A DNA stretch of 64,000 bases. Origin: Alphaproteobacteria bacterium (lineage in GTDB: Bacteria; Pseudomonadota; Alphaproteobacteria; Rhizobiales; Devosiaceae). The stretch covers positions 124,001 to 188,000 of the forward strand of contig JAHJWO010000054.1 in NCBI GenBank assembly GCA_018828145.1. The letters are read 5' to 3'. This document shows positions 57,793 through 64,000 of the stretch, piece after piece (the stretch's first letter is position 1; each line of letters starts with the position of its first letter). The translations under genes and the position numbers were made by a program. The notes under the pieces were generated by a model, which saw only the letters and a list, made by a program, of their open reading frames with translations, was not told the DNA's origin and ran no database searches.

Positions 57793-58455
57793 ATGCCAGA
57801 AGTGATCTTCAACGGGCCCGAGGGCCGTCTGGAAGGCCGTTACCAGCCAGGCAAGGAGCCCAACGCTCCCATCGCCATCGTGCTGCACCCGCACCCGCAG
57901 TTCGGCGGGACGATGAACAACCAGATCGTCTACAATCTCTTCTACATGTTCGCCGAGCGCGGCTTTGCCGTGCTGCGCTTCAATTCCCGCGGCGTCGGTC
58001 GCAGCCAGGGCCTGTTCGACCATGGCATTGGTGAGCTCAGCGATGCCGCCGCGGCGCTGGATTGGCTGCAGGTCATCAACCGCGAGTCGCGCGGCTGCTG
58101 GATTGCCGGTTTCTCCTTCGGCGCCTGGATCGGCATGCAGCTGCTCATGCGCCGTCCGGAAGTCGAGGGCTTCATTTCGGTGGCGCCGCCGGAAAACCTC
58201 TATGATTTCTCGTTCCTGGCGCCCTGCCCGTCTTCGGGCCTGATCATCCATGGCGACAAGGACCGTGTGGCCCCGCCCTCTTCGGTGCAGAAGCTGGTCG
58301 ACAAGCTCAAGACCCAGAAGGGCATCACCATCGAGCAGCAGATCGTCGAGGGTGCCAACCACTTCTTCGAAGGCAAGATCGACGAACTGACCACGCGCTG
58401 CGCCGACTATCTCGACCGTCGCCGGCAGGAGATCGCCGCCGGCGGCGGGCGCTAG
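57793..58455 (+). CDS. Alpha/beta hydrolase
   Basis: 220 residues. The fold's marks are VLHPHPQFGGTMNNQIVYN near residue 36, the FNSRGVGRSQG turn, and the nucleophile elbow GFSFGAW (serine near residue 110). The later PSSGLIIHGDKDRVAP holds the acid and ANHFFEGK the catalytic histidine. It resembles the YtpA/dienelactone-like cytosolic hydrolases; the substrate is unknown. ATG at 57793 is chosen; a GTG at 57703 would add 30 residues of unlike composition. Confidence 0.88.
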   Translation: MPEVIFNGPEGRLEGRYQPGKEPNAPIAIVLHPHPQFGGTMNNQIVYNLFYMFAERGFAVLRFNSRGVGRSQGLFDHGIGELSDAAAALDWLQVINRESRGCWIAGFSFGAWIGMQLLMRRPEVEGFISVAPPENLYDFSFLAPCPSSGLIIHGDKDRVAPPSSVQKLVDKLKTQKGITIEQQIVEGANHFFEGKIDELTTRCADYLDRRRQEIAAGGGR

Positions 58456-58489
58456 TTAGAGAGCGTATTCACGCGATCGAGTTCATCCC

Positions 58490-58527
58490 GGAGACATTCC
58501 GCCCAGGTGGAATGCTCCGTTTCTCTC
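58490..58527 (+). terminator. Probable terminator after the hydrolase
   Basis: A hairpin GGAG-A-CATTCC / GGAATG-CTCC with an eight-base loop (58490-58518) and a T-rich run GTTTCTCTC, 35 bases past the stop. A second short stem GGTCCC/GGGACC (58541-58557) lies closer to tyrS. Confidence 0.5.
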
Positions 58528-58576
58528 TCGATGGCCCCAGGGTCCCGCGCCGGGACCGGCCTTTGGATCGCACCCC

Positions 58577-59821
58577 ATGTCAAACTTCAAATCCGAATTT
58601 CTCCGCACGCTGCACGAGCGCGGCTTCATCCACCAGACCTCCGATGATGCGGGTCTGGACGAGCTTTTCGCCACCGAGACGGTCACCGCCTATATCGGTT
58701 TTGATCCGACGGCCTCCTCGCTCCATGTCGGCAGCCTCATCCAGATCATGATGCTGCACTGGCTGGAAAGGACCGGCCATCGTGCTGTGGCCCTGATGGG
58801 CGGCGGCACCGGCATGGTGGGTGACCCGTCCTTCAAGGACGAGGCGCGCAAGCTGATGACGCCCGAGACCATCCAGACCAATATCGACGGCATCAAGCAG
58901 GTCTTTGCCAACTACCTGACCTTCGGCCCCGGGCCGAAGGACGCGCTGATGGTCAACAATGCCGAGTGGCTCATGCCGCTCAACTACCTCGAATTTCTGC
59001 GCGACGTCGGCCAGCATTTCTCGATCAACCGCATGTTGAGCTTTGACTCGGTCAAGCAGCGCCTCGATCGCGAGCAGTCGCTGAGCTTCCTCGAATTCAA
59101 CTACATGATCCTGCAGGCCTATGACTTCGTCGAGCTGAACAAGCGCTATGGCGTGCGCCTGCAGATGGGCGGTTCGGACCAGTGGGGCAATATCGTCAAT
59201 GGCATAGACCTGGGCCATCGCCTCGGCACGCCGCAGCTCTACGCGCTGACCTCGCCGCTGCTCACCACCTCATCGGGCGCCAAGATGGGCAAGTCGCTCA
59301 ACGGGGCGATCTGGCTCAATGCCGACCTGCTCTCGGCCTATGACTTCTGGCAATACTGGCGCAATACCGAGGATGCCGACGTGGAGCGCTTCCTCAAGCT
59401 CTACACCACGCTGCCATTGGACGAGATTGCCCGCCAGGTGAGCGGCGACATCAACGAGGCCAAGAAGCGCCTCGCCACCGAAGTCACCGCCATGATCCGC
59501 GGCCGTGCCGCTGCCGAGGAAGCCGCAGAAACGGCCCGGGCCACCTTTGAGACCGGCGCCATCGACCTGTCCCTGCCGACGGCAACGGTCACCCATGCCG
59601 AACTCGCCAATGGCCTGGGCATCCTCGCAGCCCTGGTTACGGCAGGTCTTGCCGCCTCCAATGGCGAGGCACGCCGGCACATCCAGTCGGGCGCCGTGCG
59701 GGTCAATGATGCGCTGATCGAGGATGACAAGCTCATGATCGGCGACAATGCACTGCTGCCGGAAGGCGTCATCAAGCTCTCTGTCGGCAAGAAGCGCCAC
59801 GCGCTCATCAAGCCGGCCTGA
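58577..59821 (+). CDS. tyrS: Tyrosyl-tRNA synthetase
   Basis: Charges tRNA-Tyr; class I synthetase of 414 residues. The HIGH-type motif is SSLHVGSL near residue 49 and the KMSKS-type motif is AKMGKSLNG near residue 237. The tyrosine-binding [26 protein letters not shown] stretch is intact, and a C-terminal S4 RNA-binding domain follows ([20 protein letters not shown]). It ends 38 bases before the converging AsmA-like gene. Confidence 0.97.
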   Translation: MSNFKSEFLRTLHERGFIHQTSDDAGLDELFATETVTAYIGFDPTASSLHVGSLIQIMMLHWLERTGHRAVALMGGGTGMVGDPSFKDEARKLMTPETIQTNIDGIKQVFANYLTFGPGPKDALMVNNAEWLMPLNYLEFLRDVGQHFSINRMLSFDSVKQRLDREQSLSFLEFNYMILQAYDFVELNKRYGVRLQMGGSDQWGNIVNGIDLGHRLGTPQLYALTSPLLTTSSGAKMGKSLNGAIWLNADLLSAYDFWQYWRNTEDADVERFLKLYTTLPLDEIARQVSGDINEAKKRLATEVTAMIRGRAAAEEAAETARATFETGAIDLSLPTATVTHAELANGLGILAALVTAGLAASNGEARRHIQSGAVRVNDALIEDDKLMIGDNALLPEGVIKLSVGKKRHALIKPA

Positions 59822-59858
59822 TTGCAGCACCTCTGGGGTGTCCACGCGGCGCCCCAGC

Positions 59859-62800
59859 CTATTCCGCCTGCGGCAATTCCTTGGCGCGGAATTCGAAGAG
59901 TTCGCGGAACACGCCCGGCATCAGGATCGACAGCGGATTGATGCGGAATTGCGGGTTGTCGAGAGAACCCTGCACCGCAAAGGTCACGCCGACCAGCCCT
60001 TCGCCCTCGCGTCCCCCCAGCAATGGCCCCAATAGCGGGATCTGCTGGAAGGCATTGTTGATCCCGAACAGCGGCACATAGGTGCCCGTCAGGTCATATT
60101 GGCGCCGGTCGGTGTAGATGAAGCCGCGCATCGTGCCGCCCACGGTATCGCCCGTGAGCACGGCATTGGTCACCTCGACCCGGTCGGACCGACGCTGGAA
60201 CTCCACCTGCGCGGCGTCGAAATCCAGCCGGTTCTGCTGGGAGATGCGGGCTCGGGAGTCCGAGTGATTACCGAGAACCTGCGCCACGTTGGCTTCATCC
60301 ACGATGGCGAAGTCGCGCATCACCAGCTGCCCGGCCTCGGCATCGACTTCGCGATCCGTGGTCAGCACCAGATTGCCCGAGCCGCCCGCCAGCTGCGAAT
60401 AGACGCCGAGCAGCCGCAGGATGGTCCCGGCATCGTTGAAGGCCACTGACATGGTGCGCCCGCGTGGCGCCGGATTGGTGGTGACAGAGATGCTGTTGCC
60501 GTCGCTGAACTGCGCCGTCAGGTTGGCGCGCCGCATGTCGCTGCCGCGCAGCAGCAGGTCGAGATCGAGGTTGAAGGCGGTGGTGGCATAGTAGCCCAGC
60601 GCCCGGTCAAGCTGAACATCGAGCGCAATGGTCTGGTCGAACTGCGTCGACTGCACACCGCCTGCGCCCTCACCCAGGCCGAAGAACTTGCTCAGCATAG
60701 GCTTGAGGTCGAGCTGAGCCCCGCGGATCTGAACGGCATAACCTCCCTCGATCGGCGCCATTTCCAGCTGGGCGCTGTCACCCGTGCTGAGCCCGAACTG
60801 GCTGAAGCTGGCGGCCCGCAATCCCTCCGTGGCGTGGTAGGTGATGTCACCTATCGCCCGAACCGTGCCGAAGGACAGGTCGATGTCGTTGAGCTGGGTG
60901 ATCTCGCCCGACGGCGTGATCGTCGCGTTCAGCGTGCCTGAGGTCCCCGTAGCCTTGCTGATGCCGATATCCTTGATGGAAAGCGACGCATCCTTGAGGT
61001 CCACGGCCATCTGGATCGAGCCATCCGGCATCGGCTGGGCGACGAAGCGCACGCGGCCTGACAGGAATTCCGAGACGTCAAAGCCCATTTTGGCCAGCTC
61101 GGCCACCTCGATGCTTGAGCCGAGCCGGAAGGTGGGGTCTGTCGTGGGCGTACCGGCGATCTCGACATCGGCCGCCATGCCGTCGATCTCGGCCGTGCCG
61201 CCCAGCTGGTAGCCGTCCTGGTTCGCACTGAACGCCAGTTGCCCATTGTCGATCCGGCGGTCCTGGATCGGCGTGGAACTGGCAAAGTCGGCCACTGTGC
61301 CATTGACGACATAGTCTATGTCGAGTTCCCGGCCGCTGGCCTCGTCCGGCAGCGCAATGGTTGCCACCAGCCCCAGATTGACCGCCCCGGTCAGGGCTTC
61401 GAGATCGACCGGCAGGTCCACACCAGCCAGTGCGTCTGGTTGCTGGTCATTGGCCAGCGCCAGCAAGGCCGGGATCGGCGCGGCGATATCGCCGGAAACT
61501 TCGATGAGCCCGCCTGAAGGGTCCGAATTGTCCATGACCATGGCGGGATTGCTGACGCGGATATCGCCCGCCTCGGTGGTCAGGGTACCGCCCTGGGCCG
61601 AAATGGTCACATCGGCATCATCGACCTGCAGCCGCGTCTGGCCGTCGATGGCGATCGGCGCCATCTCGGCTGTCGGCTTGATGGAGACGCCCGTGCCAAC
61701 CATGTCGATCTGCATGGCGTCCTCGGGAATAGGCTTGTCTTCCCCTGCCAGGCCAAGCGAGCCTACCGGAAACTTGAAGTCCATGCGCGCCTGGGACACC
61801 GAGCCGTCCGTGACATTGGCCACGAACCAGTCGCGGCTCTCCCCGCCCATGACATAGGGCCAGAGGCGCTTGACGTCGTCGGCACTCACCCCCTGCCCCA
61901 CCAGCGACAGATCGATGCCGAGCCCGGCCTGCTGCATGTCTATCCGGCCGGCCGTCTCCACGACGGCCTCGCCCTTGCGCGCAATCAGGCGGTCTATGCC
62001 CAGGGCACCGTAGAGCGGCGCCGACCAGCCGGAAAACTCCATGCTCTCGAACGGCGCCTCGGGCGCCGCCATTTCATTGGGCTGGATCACCACATCCCGC
62101 GCCTTGAGCGCGATGGCCAGCGTCGGGCCGAAGACCGGATCCAGCCCCATGGCAACGACGCCGGACAGATAGGCGCTGCTCCTGCCGATCTGCAGTGCCG
62201 CCTCATTGAGGATGAACTGGCCATCCTTGGGCGCCCAGGTGATGTCCATGATCGAGCTGGCCACCGGGAAATAGTCATCGGCTATGCGCAGGTCGAGGCC
62301 GGTCAGGTCGATCTTGAACCGCCCGTCGACCAGCTTGCCGCCCGCGGGCTCGAAATTGACATCGATCGACAGCGCCCCGGCCCCGCGCAAGGCAGCCATG
62401 CTGGTGGCATCGTCGATGAAGGGAAGAAAGGCGGCAAAATCGATGTTGGAAACGTCCGCTTCCAGGCGGGAATTGCCGGCATCGTCGACATGGCGCGACA
62501 TGCTGCCGGTCATGGTGCGGCCGCCCAGGCTGGCCGAGAACGTGCCATTGGTGTCGCGGCGATCCGGTGTCGGACCGATCTCGAGGTTGATCGCATCGAA
62601 GCGTCGAAACAGCCCATAGACGGAATCGATCATGTCCACGACCCCGTCGCGGATGACCAGCTTGGAAAACCGCCCCCGCGCCGCCTGCTCCACGATTTCG
62701 GCGATACCCTGCTCGCTGGATTCAAGATTGTAGATCAGCCAGTCATTGTCCGACCGCAGGTTGAGCGGCTGCTCGCTGCCGCTGGCATCGATGCCACTTG

Positions 62801-63344
62801 CCGAAATGCCGACCACCGGAAAGGCGTCTGCGCCTTCCTGCACCCGCACGGTGGGGGTGCCGCCCTCCGGGTCGTCGATGACCTCGAAGCTGGATACGCG
62901 GGGGCCAAACAGGTCCTGCACCACCTGGATATGGGGCCGGACGATGGTGACGGTCGCGCCCGGCTGGCCGACGAGAGCGCGCACTGGCGAAAAGCCGACT
63001 TCCAGCGCTTCCATGCCGATGCGGGCGCCGCTCTTGCTGTCGTTGAGAGTCACCGGGGAAAACTGGATGACGGGCCAGACATTGTTCTCCAGGGCCAGCG
63101 CCATCTCGCCCAGCGACAGGGTGCTGGTCGGCGGCAGGGCCGACTGGATAACCGAACGCACCGCCTCACCCCCAAAGGGCAGGCGCACCGGCGTGATCAG
63201 CAGGACGAGATAAAGCAGCAGTGCCAGGACGGAGGGTATGCCAAGCGCCCACACGGCCAGTTTGGCTGCGTGGCGTGCACGGGGCCGTTTGCGCTGCGCA
63301 GACGGCGGAACCGGAGTGTCTGCGGGTGAAGTTGACGCGCTCAC
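59859..63344 (-). CDS. Giant AsmA-like / YhdP-type protein (DUF3971 and AsmA-C)
   Basis: About 1161 residues. One membrane anchor lies near the N-terminus (VWALGIPSVLALLLYLVLLITP), preceded by a basic stretch RKRPRARHAAK, and the rest is a long periplasmic, beta-rich body. AsmA/YhdP proteins bridge inner and outer membranes and are thought to move phospholipids. The start is taken as GTG at 63344 with GGA upstream; the frame is open to a TTG at 63389. The C-terminal part (FNDAGTILRLLGVYSQLAGGS and YVPLFGINNAFQQIPLLGPLLGG) matches the AsmA-C domain pattern. Confidence 0.88.
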   Translation of the reverse strand: MSASTSPADTPVPPSAQRKRPRARHAAKLAVWALGIPSVLALLLYLVLLITPVRLPFGGEAVRSVIQSALPPTSTLSLGEMALALENNVWPVIQFSPVTLNDSKSGARIGMEALEVGFSPVRALVGQPGATVTIVRPHIQVVQDLFGPRVSSFEVIDDPEGGTPTVRVQEGADAFPVVGISASGIDASGSEQPLNLRSDNDWLIYNLESSEQGIAEIVEQAARGRFSKLVIRDGVVDMIDSVYGLFRRFDAINLEIGPTPDRRDTNGTFSASLGGRTMTGSMSRHVDDAGNSRLEADVSNIDFAAFLPFIDDATSMAALRGAGALSIDVNFEPAGGKLVDGRFKIDLTGLDLRIADDYFPVASSIMDITWAPKDGQFILNEAALQIGRSSAYLSGVVAMGLDPVFGPTLAIALKARDVVIQPNEMAAPEAPFESMEFSGWSAPLYGALGIDRLIARKGEAVVETAGRIDMQQAGLGIDLSLVGQGVSADDVKRLWPYVMGGESRDWFVANVTDGSVSQARMDFKFPVGSLGLAGEDKPIPEDAMQIDMVGTGVSIKPTAEMAPIAIDGQTRLQVDDADVTISAQGGTLTTEAGDIRVSNPAMVMDNSDPSGGLIEVSGDIAAPIPALLALANDQQPDALAGVDLPVDLEALTGAVNLGLVATIALPDEASGRELDIDYVVNGTVADFASSTPIQDRRIDNGQLAFSANQDGYQLGGTAEIDGMAADVEIAGTPTTDPTFRLGSSIEVAELAKMGFDVSEFLSGRVRFVAQPMPDGSIQMAVDLKDASLSIKDIGISKATGTSGTLNATITPSGEITQLNDIDLSFGTVRAIGDITYHATEGLRAASFSQFGLSTGDSAQLEMAPIEGGYAVQIRGAQLDLKPMLSKFFGLGEGAGGVQSTQFDQTIALDVQLDRALGYYATTAFNLDLDLLLRGSDMRRANLTAQFSDGNSISVTTNPAPRGRTMSVAFNDAGTILRLLGVYSQLAGGSGNLVLTTDREVDAEAGQLVMRDFAIVDEANVAQVLGNHSDSRARISQQNRLDFDAAQVEFQRRSDRVEVTNAVLTGDTVGGTMRGFIYTDRRQYDLTGTYVPLFGINNAFQQIPLLGPLLGGREGEGLVGVTFAVQGSLDNPQFRINPLSILMPGVFRELFEFRAKELPQAE

Positions 63345-63488
63345 TTGCTTCCAGAACGAGGCTTTGCCGCTATTTGTTGGCACCCTCAAGAATCAACCGC
63401 AGAAGGCGGTCACTTGCCCAATGATACCGGCTGCAATATGGCACCGAACACCCACATTAGCGCGCGTCTGTTAACGGGAGACTTTTGC

Positions 63489-63977
63489 ATGGCCGATTTG
63501 TCAGAAGGCGATCTCGCCCCGGACTTCACCCTGCCGCTGGATGACGGCACGGTCTTCAGCCTTGCCGCCGCACGCGGCCAGCCGGTGGTGCTGTATTTCT
63601 ATCCGGAAGACGATTCTGGCGGCTGCACCGACGAAAACCGGGAATTTTCCGATCGGGCTGAAGCCTTCGCCAGCCTGGGCGCACGCCTGGTCGGCATCTC
63701 CCCCGACACCATCCAGAGCCACGTCAAGTTTCGCAGCAAATACGGCCTGGCCGTTCCGCTCGCATCCGATCCCGACCACCTGGCCATCGAACCCTATGGC
63801 CTGTGGAAGCTCAAGAAGCTCTACGGCCGCGAATTCATGGGGCTGATCCGGACCTCGTTTATCATCGGCGCCGACGGCCGGGTAGCGCGGATCGTCCGCG
63901 CCACCCGCATTCTTGGCCATGCCCAGAAAATGCTGGAAGCGCTGGAGGCACATGTCGCGGCGGCGCCGGCCAAATAG
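63489..63977 (+). CDS. bcp: Peroxiredoxin, Bcp/PrxQ type, lacking the usual resolving cysteine
   Basis: 162-residue thiol peroxidase that reduces hydroperoxides. It begins MADLSEGDLAPDFTLPLDDG, and the thioredoxin fold carries VVLYFYPEDDSGGCTDENREF with the peroxidatic cysteine near residue 45. In most Bcp proteins a second cysteine lies five residues later (CTxEAC); here that position is not Cys, and no other cysteine is seen, so this should be a 1-Cys form needing an external thiol. GGGAG eight bases before the ATG sets the start. Divergent from the AsmA-like gene. Confidence 0.92.
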   Translation: MADLSEGDLAPDFTLPLDDGTVFSLAAARGQPVVLYFYPEDDSGGCTDENREFSDRAEAFASLGARLVGISPDTIQSHVKFRSKYGLAVPLASDPDHLAIEPYGLWKLKKLYGREFMGLIRTSFIIGADGRVARIVRATRILGHAQKMLEALEAHVAAAPAK

Positions 63978-64000
63978 CCTTTGTTAACCACACGCAGTCA

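Overview
The window is a gene-dense, GC-rich stretch of bacterial chromosome. It looks like an alphaproteobacterium of the Hyphomicrobiales (Rhizobiales), probably a Devosia-like genus. The genus is inferred from gene content, protein character and regulatory motifs, not from any database search. Supporting signs are the uninterrupted nuoA-N order, the long C-terminal extension on NuoE, RpoH promoters of the alphaproteobacterial type, an Irr/ICE-like iron box before the SUF operon, a ParE-type topoisomerase IV subunit, and two small outer-membrane beta-barrel proteins. No prophage, insertion sequence, integrase or CRISPR array was seen.

Layout. 1-14385 (minus) is the respiratory complex I operon nuoABCDEFGHIJKLMN, cut inside nuoN at the window edge. 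14665-17159 (minus) holds two related small beta-barrel proteins with their terminators and an exported MsrA. 17302-18085 (minus) carries tRNA-Asp, tRNA-Val and HU. 18324-21045 (plus) starts with an ArsR-type repressor that has two operator-like palindromes in its own promoter, followed by two SRPBCC proteins, a GFA-family zinc protein, a GlsB/YeaQ membrane protein and a YidB-like protein. 21118-23553 (minus) is lon. 23780-26383 is an Lrp/AsnC regulator divergent from arginase and ornithine cyclodeaminase, an arginine-to-proline route. 26389-28693 is a divergent pair of citrate-synthase-family proteins, one with an N-terminal DNA-binding-like segment. 28696-31759 (minus) contains a DUF1801 protein, clpX, clpP and a small unknown protein.

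31888-36386 holds a cytochrome P450, the NAD(P)HX repair enzyme, trigger factor and tRNA-Leu. 36547-38552 (plus) is glnB-glnA behind a sigma-54 promoter and an NtrC-like site. 38597-40724 has two PilZ paralogues flanking a nucleotidyltransferase. 40899-42613 (minus) is an ABC-F ATPase with a short leader ORF. 42988-48626 contains a small exported protein, parE, a DEAD-box helicase with a long leader, and a GGDEF protein. 48633-57503 (minus) is aroA followed upstream by the Fe-S assembly operon: cysteine desulfurase, sufB, sufC, sufD, sufS, sufT, a VOC protein and sufA. 57793-63977 holds an alpha/beta hydrolase, tyrS, a giant AsmA-like protein and a Bcp-type peroxiredoxin.

The window is mostly housekeeping. 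Complex I, the SUF system that makes Fe-S clusters for it, the Lon/ClpXP/trigger-factor protein quality set and nitrogen assimilation dominate. The less ordinary items are regulatory or architectural: REP-like palindromic elements, three of them in or beside the SUF operon; heat-shock promoters before lon and clpP; an iron box before suf; the divergent citrate-synthase-like pair with palindromes between; and a possible leader peptide before the ABC-F gene. I found no clear case of a wholly new biological system.
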